From Microvirga sp. KLBC 81 (GTDB taxonomy: Bacteria; Pseudomonadota; Alphaproteobacteria; Rhizobiales; Beijerinckiaceae), in the NCBI RefSeq assembly GCF_003075415.1, contig NZ_QDAH01000004.1, positions 176,872 through 240,871 on the forward strand: a DNA stretch of 64,000 nucleotides. The letters are read 5' to 3'. Position 1 is the first letter of the stretch; the number at the start of each line of letters is the position of its first letter. Position numbers and translations under genes: made by a program. The notes below the pieces were generated by a model. It did not search any database and was not told the DNA's origin. It worked only from the letters and a program-made list of their open reading frames with translations. Below are positions 17,915-26,375 of this stretch, piece after piece.

Positions 17915-18826
17915 ATGAGAGCCGGATCGGCTATTTCGTTAGGGGTTGCAATCGTTCTCGGTGGTGCCGCGGCATACCTTTCAAAGGGCCTGATTCAGCC
18001 GGGGGCTTCTGGCGCAACCAAGTCATCGCTTGCTGGTACAGCTGTCGTTGCAGCGCAGCCTCTGGCTTTCGGAACACCGCTGACGCCTGATAATGTTCGT
18101 GAAATTTCCTGGCCGTCTGAAAACATTCCGGATGGAGCCTTTCGCACTGTCGAAGAGTTTCTGAAGGATGGACGGCGGGTTGCGCTAGCCTCGTTCCAGA
18201 AAGACGAGCCCATTCTCAGCCAGAAAGTGACCGGCCCGAACCAGCGGGCAACGCTTTCAACACTCATTGAGGAGGGGAAGCGCGCGGTGTCGGTCCGGGT
18301 TGACGAGGTTCGCGGTGTGGCCGGCTTCATTCTTCCGGGCGACCGAGTCGACGTGATCCTGACCCGCGGCGAGAATAGTCAAAGCTCCGATAAGGCCTCT
18401 GCTGACGTCCTCATCCAGAATACCAAGGTCCTGGCGATTGACCAGATCATCGATGAGAAGCAAGAAAAGCCGACGATCGCAAAGGCCGTGACTCTTGAGC
18501 TCGATATGCAGCAGGCCCAGAAGGTGGTGCTGGCGCAGGGGATTGGCCGATTGTCACTCGTGCTCAGACAAGCGGGGGAAGCCGAAGCCGCGCCCGCCCG
18601 GCGGGTGCTGGCGTCGGAACTCAGTGCAGGCGAAATTATCGAAGCCAGTCGCAAGGAAGCTGAGAAGGTCGAGGAAAAGAAGGTGCCCCTGCGGGCAGTG
18701 GCTCTCGTGCCGCAGCCACTGGTTAACGTGATCCGGAACGCCGTGAAGCGTGAGCAGTATACTGTTCACAGCGAGAGATCTCCTGTGCAGGTCACATCTG
18801 CTGATGTGCCCGAGAAAGCGAAATAG
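17915..18826 (+). CDS. cpaB: CpaB/RcpC Flp pilus assembly protein
   Basis: 303 residues; ATG after AAGAGGCAGCA. An N-terminal membrane helix (about 6-27) is followed by a SAF domain (about 40-105: VVAAQPLAFGTPLTPDNVREISWP) and the RcpC-type domain (RAVSVRVDEVRGVAGFILPGD, then RVDVILTR). The middle has NTKVLAIDQIIDEKQEKP and TLELDMQQAQKVVLAQGIG, typical of CpaB. It is thought to sit in the periplasm and interact with the CpaC secretin. First assembly gene of the flp operon. Confidence 0.93.
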   Translation: MRAGSAISLGVAIVLGGAAAYLSKGLIQPGASGATKSSLAGTAVVAAQPLAFGTPLTPDNVREISWPSENIPDGAFRTVEEFLKDGRRVALASFQKDEPILSQKVTGPNQRATLSTLIEEGKRAVSVRVDEVRGVAGFILPGDRVDVILTRGENSQSSDKASADVLIQNTKVLAIDQIIDEKQEKPTIAKAVTLELDMQQAQKVVLAQGIGRLSLVLRQAGEAEAAPARRVLASELSAGEIIEASRKEAEKVEEKKVPLRAVALVPQPLVNVIRNAVKREQYTVHSERSPVQVTSADVPEKAK

Positions 18827-18975
18827 CTGCGCCTGGTAATGTGGCTGCACTGTCGCCCCTCGGCTCCTCTCCGGTGGCTGATGTTCTGGTGTCCTTGAAG
18901 GCTTTATCCCTGCGGTGAGAATGACGCTACCGGTCTGCCGCCGAACAGGCCCCGAGGGGGACAACTGCTCCAGTA

Positions 18976-18992
18976 GCCCCTTTTAGGGGGGC
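18976..18992 (+). promoter_or_regulatory. Hairpin covering the ribosome binding site at 18997
   Basis: GCCCC (18976-18980) can pair with GGGGC (18988-18992) across TTTTA. The right arm overlaps the AGGGGGG ribosome binding site of the upstream cpaE start. It may modulate start choice or translation. Confidence 0.35.
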
Positions 18993-19029
18993 AGACATGG
19001 GCGATTTCTTAATAATGGTGGGGGAATTC

Positions 19030-20163
19030 ATGCAGACCTTTGTTATTCATACCGACCCGGCAAACGAGCGCATCGAGACCTTGACCCGTTTGCTGCAACA
19101 GTTGGGGCATTCGTCTTCCATTACTGCGGGCTGGCCCGAGGCATCCGAGGGTCCGGGCTATTCGCGGAGCCACAAATTCATCACCGTTCCAGATACGGCT
19201 GGGGACGCTAGCCTGGCTGAGAAGGCCGTTCAGTACCTGACGGCCGACCAGAGTGGATCATTCCTGGTTTACATCGCCGATACCATGGCTCCGGATCTCT
19301 ACAAGCGCCTCGTGAAATCAGGGCGGGGCGAGTGGATCTCTTGGCAGGCGGTCCCGCAGGAATTCCCGGACCTGGTCAACAAACTGAGCGTCTCAGCCGG
19401 CGAGGGGGCGGTGGCGCGTGTTATTAGTTTTCTCCCAAGCGCAGGAGGAGTCGGAAACACGACGCTTGCCCTGGAAACCGGATTCTGCCTTGCATCGGAA
19501 AAGAAGAAGGATGGGCTGAGAGTCGCTGTGGTCGATCTGAATTTTCAAACCAGCACGCTCGCGGATCTCCTCGACCTAGAGCCGAGTCTCGATGTGTCCG
19601 AGCTCATTGACAGGCCTGAGCGGCTGGACGACCGGCTGATCGATGTGTTCACGAGCCGTCATTCTTCGCGTCTGGATGTCTTTTCGAGCCCCACACGCTT
19701 CGACCATCGTGAGCTACCGTATTCGGGTGTCGTATTCTCTCTGCTGGATGGGCTTAGCCGACGGTATGATTTTGTCATCATCGATCTACCGCACCAATGG
19801 GCGCCCTGGGTCGATAGCGTGCTCCAGGGCTCTGATGCTGTCACCATCGTCGGCGGGAGCACTGTGCCGGCGGTCAAGCAGCTCATGAAGCGCGTCCAGC
19901 ACGTGGACTCCTTGGATATTCCGCTGGAGCGAACGAAGGTCGTCGTCAACCAGTGCGATGCCACCCTATTCGGGTCGGTTGCCAGAAAGCCCGACATTGA
20001 TAGGGTTCTGGTCCGGAGCACTCCGATCTACATTCGGCGGGATGCTGCGACGGCAAATCAGGCGGCCAATACGGGAAGGCCTATGCTGGACCTCGCACCC
20101 CGTCGGCCCGTCAGCAAGAGTATCCGCCAACTAGCAACCTGGATGCAAACCGCGATGGGCTAG
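19030..20163 (+). CDS. cpaE: CpaE/TadZ, MinD-like pilus localisation ATPase with altered Walker A
   Basis: 377 residues from ATG 19030 (GGTGGGGGAATTC upstream); an in-frame ATG at 18997 with AGGGGGG upstream is equally possible and adds 11 residues. The N-terminal ~120 residues form an atypical receiver-like domain (MQTFVIHTDPANERIETLTR). The rest is a ParA/MinD-type ATPase. The P-loop is PSAGGVGNTTLAL: the glycines are kept, but the Lys of the usual GKT is Asn and the first signature Lys is Ala. VVDLNFQTSTLADLLDLEPSLD is the following motif. CpaE/TadZ places the pilus machine at the pole; loss of the P-loop Lys suggests weak or absent ATP hydrolysis. Confidence 0.9.
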   Translation: MQTFVIHTDPANERIETLTRLLQQLGHSSSITAGWPEASEGPGYSRSHKFITVPDTAGDASLAEKAVQYLTADQSGSFLVYIADTMAPDLYKRLVKSGRGEWISWQAVPQEFPDLVNKLSVSAGEGAVARVISFLPSAGGVGNTTLALETGFCLASEKKKDGLRVAVVDLNFQTSTLADLLDLEPSLDVSELIDRPERLDDRLIDVFTSRHSSRLDVFSSPTRFDHRELPYSGVVFSLLDGLSRRYDFVIIDLPHQWAPWVDSVLQGSDAVTIVGGSTVPAVKQLMKRVQHVDSLDIPLERTKVVVNQCDATLFGSVARKPDIDRVLVRSTPIYIRRDAATANQAANTGRPMLDLAPRRPVSKSIRQLATWMQTAMG

Positions 20164-20206
20164 CCTCACAACTTGCTGCGACTGCTTAAAGGGAGGGGGA
20201 AAGACG

Positions 20207-21607
20207 ATGCGTTGGGGAAGATCCGAGCGGTGGCGCGCGAGCGAAGCCAAGAGTCAGGGCGTGGCTCTGGCCCTGATGCCGAAAGAGCCAGAACCTAAGA
20301 CCGAAACCAAGATCTACGAGGAAGTCGTCGCTTCGAAGCCGACACTGATTGACGAGAAGGTCAAACTGCACGGCCAGTTGATTGAAGAGTTTAACCTGGC
20401 CCTTATTGAACGCGTCTCGCCGGAGGACTTGGCTCGCCAGGTGAAGCAGTTCGTCACTGAGTACGTGCAACGGGAGCGCGTGCCGCTCAATCAGAAGGAA
20501 CTGGAGGCATTTTCCGACGAAGTGCTCGATGAGATGATCGGTCTTGGTCCGATCGAGCCGCTCCTGAAGGATCCAACGGTCAGCGATATCCTGATCAACG
20601 GGCACATGTCGGTTTTTGTAGAGCGCTTCGGACAATTGGAGCCGACAGCGACCCGCTTCAAGGACGAAGCCCATCTTCTGCGTATCGTCAATAAAATGGT
20701 CGCAACCATCGGCAGACGGGTGGACGAGGCTTCCCCGATGGTCGATGCCCGTCTGGCCGACGGGTCGCGCGTCAACGTTGCAGTCAGACCGGTTGCTGTC
20801 GACGGTCCCCTCGTTTCGATCCGCAAGTTCTCAAAACGCCCCTTCTCGTTGGACCGCCTCGTCGAGATCGGGGCACTGAAACCCGCCATCGCTGAGGTTC
20901 TTACAGCTGCGGTGAGCGGCCGGATGTCTATCATTGTATCGGGAGGTACCGGCTCAGGTAAAACGACGATGCTCAATGCCCTGTCATCGTACATCTCTCC
21001 CAAGGAACGCCTCATCACAATCGAGGATGCTGCCGAATTGCAGCTGCAGCAGCCGCACGTCGCGCGAATGGAGACCCGCCCTCCCAACATCGAGGGAAAG
21101 GGCGAAATCCGTCAGCGGGAATTGGTCAAGAACGCCCTGCGTATGCGCCCGGATCGGATCATCATGGGTGAGTGTCGTGGCGAGGAAGCCTTCGATATGT
21201 TGCAGGCGATGAATACCGGCCATGAAGGCTCGATGACTACCATTCACGCCAATAATCCGCGGGATGCGATCAAGCGCCTCGAGCAGATGGTGGGAATGGC
21301 GTCCATGCCTATGTCGATGGGAGCGATCCGCGGCCAGATTGCTTCCGCCATTCAGATCGTCGTTCAACTCCAGCGTCTCAGTGACGGTAAGCGGCGGTTG
21401 ATGAGCGTATCCGAAATTACCGGCATGGAGGGCGAGGTCATCCAAATGCAGGAAATCTTCAAGTACGTCCGGGAAGGCATGGACGATCAGAACAACGTGA
21501 TCGGCTCCTTCAGAGCCACGGGCGTGCGGCCGAAATTCGCCCAGGAGCTAAAATCGCATGGAGTGGACCTGCCCGGTCACCTCTTCGATCCCACTGTTGT
21601 TTTGTGA
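20207..21607 (+). CDS. cpaF: CpaF/TadA secretion ATPase
   Basis: 466 residues; GGGAGGGGGAAAGACG precedes the ATG. The N-terminal domain (about 40-220) includes [20 protein letters not shown] and the Arg-containing [17 protein letters not shown]. Walker A is GGTGSGKT (residues 246-253); the Asp box ([11 protein letters not shown]), His box (TTIHANNP) and Walker B region ([12 protein letters not shown]) are all present. It is the hexameric motor that drives Flp pilus assembly from the cytoplasm. The stop codon overlaps the GTG that precedes tadB. Confidence 0.96.
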   Translation: MRWGRSERWRASEAKSQGVALALMPKEPEPKTETKIYEEVVASKPTLIDEKVKLHGQLIEEFNLALIERVSPEDLARQVKQFVTEYVQRERVPLNQKELEAFSDEVLDEMIGLGPIEPLLKDPTVSDILINGHMSVFVERFGQLEPTATRFKDEAHLLRIVNKMVATIGRRVDEASPMVDARLADGSRVNVAVRPVAVDGPLVSIRKFSKRPFSLDRLVEIGALKPAIAEVLTAAVSGRMSIIVSGGTGSGKTTMLNALSSYISPKERLITIEDAAELQLQQPHVARMETRPPNIEGKGEIRQRELVKNALRMRPDRIIMGECRGEEAFDMLQAMNTGHEGSMTTIHANNPRDAIKRLEQMVGMASMPMSMGAIRGQIASAIQIVVQLQRLSDGKRRLMSVSEITGMEGEVIQMQEIFKYVREGMDDQNNVIGSFRATGVRPKFAQELKSHGVDLPGHLFDPTVVL

Positions 21608-21615
21608 GACGTGCC

Positions 21616-22554
21616 ATGAGTGAGCAGTGGACAATCTACATTCTGGTCTTTGGAGCCGTCTTTCTGGCAGTCCAGGGGCTCCGAGGCGTTCTTGCCACCC
21701 GGAAGCAAACACGGCGGACTGCAGAGAGGTTCGCCACGATCGACAACTTTGCCAAAAACCGCGAGGAGGTGGAGCTTCTCAAAAAGCGCACCGCCCTGAG
21801 GGGATGGCCAAGTGCTTTAAATCGGTTGAACAAACTAGTTATTCAATCCGGGACGAACCTGGATGGCACCAAACTGCTCCTTATCTATGCCGCTTTGTTT
21901 GCCGTCATATACGTCTTGACATGGAGGCTGAGCTCTGTTGCTGGCCTTGCGATCAGTGGCACCGTGCCAGCTGTGCTGCTGTTCCTTGTTCTTCTTCGGA
22001 AACGGTCGCGGCGTATGGGAAAGTTCGGTGAGCAGTTGCCGGATGTTCTTGATGTCGTTGTTCGGAGTCTCAAGGCGGGGCATCCTCTGCCGGTAGCCCT
22101 CTCCTTGGTCGGGCGGGAAATGCCGTCCCCGGCAGGGTCCGAATTCATGGTGGCCTTTGAAGAGATCAGCTACGGCCGTGAGGTGCGGGAAGCCCTGGAG
22201 GGCGTCTACGACAGGGTAGGGCACCCTGACTTGAAATTCCTGATCACGTCGATTGCTATTGCGCATCAGACGGGTGGCAATTTGGGTGAGATCCTGTCGC
22301 GCCTCTCTAAGCTGATCCGGGAGCGGTTTCGGATGAAACGGAAGATCAAGGCCCTCTCAGCCGAGGGGCGGATAGGTGGATATGTGCTATCGGCCGTGCC
22401 ACTTGTAGTTTTTGGAGCTGTATCAGGTTTGAACCCTAGCTATTATGCCGAGTTCTGGGGGCACTCAGGCCAGAATACTATGCTCGGCCTTGCCACTTTT
22501 CTTCTTATTACAGGGAACATCATCATCTACAAGCTCGTGAACTTTAAGGTTTAG
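21616..22554 (+). CDS. tadB: TadB inner-membrane pilus platform protein
   Basis: 312 residues from ATG 21616; a GTG at 21604 overlapping the cpaF stop would add four. Type II secretion F domain protein: helix near the N-terminus (WTIYILVFGAVFLAVQG), a helix pair about 75-125, then the F domain with LPDVLDVVVRSLKAGHPLPVAL, REVREALEGVYDRV and QTGGNLGEILSRLSKLIRER, and C-terminal helices. With TadC it forms the membrane platform on which CpaF acts. It follows cpaF without a gap and precedes tadC by four bases. Confidence 0.94.
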   Translation: MSEQWTIYILVFGAVFLAVQGLRGVLATRKQTRRTAERFATIDNFAKNREEVELLKKRTALRGWPSALNRLNKLVIQSGTNLDGTKLLLIYAALFAVIYVLTWRLSSVAGLAISGTVPAVLLFLVLLRKRSRRMGKFGEQLPDVLDVVVRSLKAGHPLPVALSLVGREMPSPAGSEFMVAFEEISYGREVREALEGVYDRVGHPDLKFLITSIAIAHQTGGNLGEILSRLSKLIRERFRMKRKIKALSAEGRIGGYVLSAVPLVVFGAVSGLNPSYYAEFWGHSGQNTMLGLATFLLITGNIIIYKLVNFKV

Positions 22555-22558
22555 TGCA

Positions 22559-23482
22559 ATGATAGATCCTACTGTATCGGCGTGGGCTGTTCCGCTCCTC
22601 ATCTTCCTGTCGGTTGGACTTTTCGGATTTTTCATTGCAGCAAGTCTGCTGGAGGGGCGAAAGGTACGTGACCGCTATGCCGCTGCCTTTGCGGGTGGGG
22701 CCGTAGCTAATGGTGTGCCTCAAAATGCGGCTGACCGTCGCTTTCATGTAGATGCAAAGAAGCTGGGTCTCGATGCTGAGGCGAATAAGAAACTCCGGAA
22801 CGATTTGATCAGGGCCGGGTACTTTGCTCCGAATGCCGTTCTGATCTACATGATCGTCCGGACTGTTTTAGTGATTCTTCTACCGCTGGCTGCCTACCTG
22901 GCGGTTCTGACGTATTTCGGGCACTTGCACGGTCTGCTGAAGTTTTTGATCGTTGCGGGCGCGTTTCTTGTCTCCTACTATTTGGGAAAAGCTTACCTGG
23001 GCCGCCGCCAGCGGCTATTGGAAAACGAGCATCGCCTCTTTTTCCCTGATTTCCTGGACATGCTGGTCGTCTGCGTCGACGCAGGTCTGAGCTTGGAGGC
23101 GGCCTTGGAGCGTGTCGCGCTGGAGATCGACACGAGCCAGCGGGCCTTCCGTATAAACCTGCAACTCATGATGGCCGAGATGCGGGCCGGCAAGAGGACG
23201 ATTGACGCTCTCAAGGCTTTTTCGGAGCGTCTGGGGCTCGAAGAGGCCGCATCCCTCGCCACACTCCTCCAGCAATCGCTTGAACTCGGAACGGATGTCT
23301 CGGCGTCACTTTCAACCTACAGTGAGGAAATGCGGGACAAGCGAATGTCCCGGGCGGAGCAGAAGGCCTTTGCGTTGCCCGTCAAGATCACCCTACCGCT
23401 TGCGCTCTTTATCCTTCCGACAATTTTTATTGCCATCATGACGCCTGCTGTGATCAAGATGTCGACAACACTGTTCAAGTGA
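22559..23482 (+). CDS. tadC: TadC inner-membrane pilus platform protein
   Basis: 307 residues. N-terminal helix (WAVPLLIFLSVGLFGFFIAA), two helices about 95-145, then the type II secretion F domain: FPDFLDMLVVCVDAGLSLEAAL, LMMAEMRAGKRTIDALKAFSERLG and LGTDVSASLSTYSEEMRDKR, ending in a hydrophobic helix. Partner of TadB in the platform. Its last codons overlap the ATG-containing frame of the next gene. Confidence 0.94.
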   Translation: MIDPTVSAWAVPLLIFLSVGLFGFFIAASLLEGRKVRDRYAAAFAGGAVANGVPQNAADRRFHVDAKKLGLDAEANKKLRNDLIRAGYFAPNAVLIYMIVRTVLVILLPLAAYLAVLTYFGHLHGLLKFLIVAGAFLVSYYLGKAYLGRRQRLLENEHRLFFPDFLDMLVVCVDAGLSLEAALERVALEIDTSQRAFRINLQLMMAEMRAGKRTIDALKAFSERLGLEEAASLATLLQQSLELGTDVSASLSTYSEEMRDKRMSRAEQKAFALPVKITLPLALFILPTIFIAIMTPAVIKMSTTLFK

Positions 23483-23517
23483 GTGCATATCAAGATCAAA
23501 CGACTGGGGCATACCAC

Positions 23518-23988
23518 GTGAGTAAACAGCTTTTTCTGGCACTTCCGCTTGTAGTTCTGATGGCGGGTTGTCAGTCTGTAACAGGGGGCAACGACGGCCT
23601 GGGAGGCACGCCTTCACCCGAAGCTTTCGTTGCCAGCAATGATCCGGCTTATCTGGGACGTGAGCACTTCACTCGGGCTAACTACGCCCTTGCCGAGGAG
23701 AATTTCCGCAAGGCCGTGGAGTTGAAGCCAAACGATGCAGCGTCATGGGTTGGTTTGGCTGCCAGTTATGACCAGTTGGGGCGCTTCGATCTTGCTGATC
23801 GTGCTTATGAAAAAGCCACCCAGCTTTCCGGCAATACTTTCGAAATCCTGAACAATCGTGGCTTTTCCTACATGCTGCGGGGTGACAACCGACAGGCGAC
23901 CGTGATGTTCAAGAGGGCGAAAAGCCTGCGCCCGAACGATCCTGTGGTGAGCAATAACCTGCTCCTTCTGACGCAGGCCCGCACCTGA
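23518..23988 (+). CDS. tadD: TadD TPR lipoprotein
   Basis: 156 residues from GTG 23518; an upstream ATG at 23479 overlaps tadC and would put 13 residues before the signal peptide. The lipobox is VVLMAGC. Three tetratricopeptide repeats follow (about 45-150), for example FTRANYALAEENFRKAVELKP and AASYDQLGRFDLADRAYEKA. TadD is the pilotin-like lipoprotein that supports the secretin in Tad systems. It is the last gene of the flp operon. Confidence 0.9.
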   Translation: MSKQLFLALPLVVLMAGCQSVTGGNDGLGGTPSPEAFVASNDPAYLGREHFTRANYALAEENFRKAVELKPNDAASWVGLAASYDQLGRFDLADRAYEKATQLSGNTFEILNNRGFSYMLRGDNRQATVMFKRAKSLRPNDPVVSNNLLLLTQART

Positions 23989-24078
23989 TTCTCCTGTGCG
24001 GCCCGCAAGCCGTCTCTTTTTGGAGCATGGTATCGTCGCGCCGGCGCATTGATACTCCATCATCCAGAGAGGCTGTCC

Positions 24079-24621
24079 ATGAAATCTAAAGTTGTCTTTC
24101 ACGGTGCGGTTATTGGGATAGCCTTCACGGTCCTGCCGATAGCAGCATCTGGTAGCGAAATATCTGCTATGAGGCCGTTCATCGGCGAGACAACCCGGGA
24201 GTTCGAGGCCAGGAAACGGGGTATCGCCCTCGATAAAGAAAACGGCTCAGGGGATGCTTTCCGGGTGCCTGCCGATTCGAGCGGGCACTTTTTCGTTGAG
24301 CCGCTGCTCGATGGCGAACGTGTTCGCATGTTGGTCGATACGGGAGCCAGCCTTGTAGCGCTCTCTCATGAGGATGCCGAACGAATGTCCCTCTCCGTGT
24401 CCACGAGGGACTTCACCCGGCAGGTTGCAACTGCAAACGGGGTCGTGGAAGCTGCTCCAGTGCAGATTGCTGAAATCCAGCTCGCGGGCATCACCGTGCG
24501 CAACGTTGAAGCCCTCGTGTTGCCACCCGGTCGCCTCAAGACAAGCCTTCTCGGCATGACATTCTTGAAGAGACTCAGTGCCTTTGAGATCTTCGAGGGC
24601 CAGCTGGTTCTGCGGCAATAG
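24079..24621 (+). CDS. Retropepsin-like clan AA aspartic protease
   Basis: 180 residues from ATG 24079. A signal peptide or anchor covers about residues 1-26. The catalytic motif is MLVDTGASLVALSHEDAERM (D-T-G-A-S), followed by the second conserved segment LLGMTFLKRLSAFEI and a final GQLVLRQ. This matches the small periplasmic bacterial family known as TIGR02281. Such proteins are single-domain and are expected to dimerise. It lies 90 bases after tadD in the same direction, but a pilus role is not established. Confidence 0.9.
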   Translation: MKSKVVFHGAVIGIAFTVLPIAASGSEISAMRPFIGETTREFEARKRGIALDKENGSGDAFRVPADSSGHFFVEPLLDGERVRMLVDTGASLVALSHEDAERMSLSVSTRDFTRQVATANGVVEAAPVQIAEIQLAGITVRNVEALVLPPGRLKTSLLGMTFLKRLSAFEIFEGQLVLRQ

Positions 24622-24906
24622 AGGCGCTTGGTTTAGCGGCTTGGTAAACTCTTCGACTGAGAACCAGCAGGCGGTTCCGACCGGCGCCATGAGTATTTAG
24701 TCGTTGGAGAGAGAGCACATTGGAGGTTGCGTACAGGTGACTCTTGCTCCAGGCATCAAAACAAAGCCAGTAGAGATTCAGGCGCGCTCGCGCAAAGTAT
24801 TTGGTCAGCGGGGAACGATCTGACCCGAAAGTTTCCGCTTCCAGGGGCTGTTTCGTCCACATGGGAGTGGCCGCTTCGAAGCCTCGGCCCTAAGATGCCG
24901 GATCTT

Positions 24907-25473
24907 CTAGCGTTTGGCACAGGCGGTTTGCCGGTGATCGCCCTTGGTTTTCTCACAGGCGCATGATTCATGGGCCGGCCCCAAATTGGAGAGATCGTCC
25001 GCGCCTCCGAGTTCGAGTGCACGGATGTGTTCGACGATCCATCGCTCACGTGCACCGTCAATCCTGCAGCCGCACAGGACACACCTGCCACCCGTCCTTT
25101 CCCAGGCCTGAAGCCGTCGACGTGCTGTCAAGTTCCGCCGAACCGTTGTGCCCACATCCACCGTGAGAACGAATGGCATGGCAGACCTGCTTCGTTCGTT
25201 GGGAGATAAAGAGGAAGTGCCGCGGGATCGCGCCTGCCGAATATCCTCAAGGAGGTCAGCGATCCGGTTAAAAAGGTGCTTACATTTAACCTGCAAGGCC
25301 TCACAGGCCGCGATGAGGTCAGGGGTCTTGCATTCGCGACGAGTCTTCGCGGGGACGGGGTGCACCCGAATCCCAAGGCAGGCAACGGTCGGGAGCCGGG
25401 TTTTGGTGGCCGATGATGTCGCTGCAGTCGTGACCGACGGCTTTGGATCGGAAGTACGGCGAGCTTTTGTCAT
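24907..25473 (-). CDS. HNH endonuclease
   Basis: 188 residues from ATG 25473, with GCAGGAGGC upstream. The C-terminal half is the HNH domain: ARRRLQAWERTGGRCVLCGC (first Cys pair), RERWIVEHIRALELGGADDL (His-Ile-Arg core) and NLGPAHESCACEKTKGDH (second Cys and last His). The N-terminal ~100 residues are basic and not recognised. Related proteins often extend 20 or more residues after this point, so the stop at TACAKR may be early. Such HNH proteins can belong to mobile elements or restriction systems; none is evident next to it. Confidence 0.82.
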   Translation of the reverse strand: MTKARRTSDPKPSVTTAATSSATKTRLPTVACLGIRVHPVPAKTRRECKTPDLIAACEALQVKCKHLFNRIADLLEDIRQARSRGTSSLSPNERSRSAMPFVLTVDVGTTVRRNLTARRRLQAWERTGGRCVLCGCRIDGARERWIVEHIRALELGGADDLSNLGPAHESCACEKTKGDHRQTACAKR

Positions 25474-26375
25474 GTTAGAGCCTCCTGCCTGAGATGAAGA
25501 GCTCTCGAAGGCGAGCGACCGAAACCAGGTCTGCTGAGAGGTTGGTCGCTCTGGGTAATGCTGTTCAATGTATAAATTCATCGACAGATGTATAGTCCCT
25601 CAACAAGTGATAATCTATGATAGCAAAATTTATTATTTTTACAGGTAAATACTTTAGGTATTGTATGATAGGTAAAATTAGTGCTTTTTCTGAACTATGC
25701 ATATGTCATTTTAAAAATGACTCAATGGTTTTGGTGCGGATCGCTCATTACGGAGTCAAAGGAGAGGGCCTTCGTTCAGTCCCGGTGGAGTAAGCGGCGG
25801 AGGAGTGTTATCGGATCGCAACGCGTTAGCTGGAACGTCTCAGCCGCCCGGAGCGCAGTCATTTGCTGTGCGACCGCCGCGCTCCTCTGCAATGACCACT
25901 GCTTGCCCGCGCCAAACTGGTTGCCTTTTCTTGTTTCCTCTTATGCTGACTTAGAACATTTTTCGGCGAAGTGGATCCGGTTCGCCGTCAAAAATGCGGC
26001 AAACCAAAGAAAAGAGATGATTCCACGCAAGTGGAAACAGCTCTAGGCCGCCGCCGTCATCCTGATCGCTGCATTGACGCAGACAGTCATCGTCATGGCT
26101 CTCGTCGGCAATCAGAGTGCCGATCTCGATTCCTTTGACCGTGGGCTCAGCGCCGATGTTGTCATGCCGCTTTCCATCTGGATGGACGAGGCTACAACGA
26201 CGCCATCTCGGTTTAGGGCAGCCCCGTCAACCGCGAGGGCCCCGCCGCTCGGGTCGGGCTGCACGGCGACGAGGCAACACATCCGTTTTAGGGATCGTGA
26301 AGGGTAGCGTGAGAAAGTGGGGGCAGGCTATATCCCCCCGCCCTCATCAGCATTCGATGCTTTATCTTCGGCCCA
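25474..26375. other. Gene-poor region, partly AT-rich
   Basis: 0.9 kb without a supported gene. About 25590-25720 is strikingly AT-rich against the GC-rich rest. 25957-26001 is an extragenic palindrome. A frame around 26049-26300 begins like a protein (AVILIAALTQTVIVMALVG) but has no start signal and then turns low-complexity; it may be a remnant. Confidence 0.5.
25957..26001. repeat. Extragenic palindrome, GGCGAAGTGGATCCGGTTCGCC type
   Basis: Contains CGGCGAAGTGGATCCGG then TTCGCCG flanked by ATTTTT and AAAAATGC. The reverse complement recurs at 53751-53800. It is palindromic around GGATCC and would form a hairpin. Confidence 0.75.
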
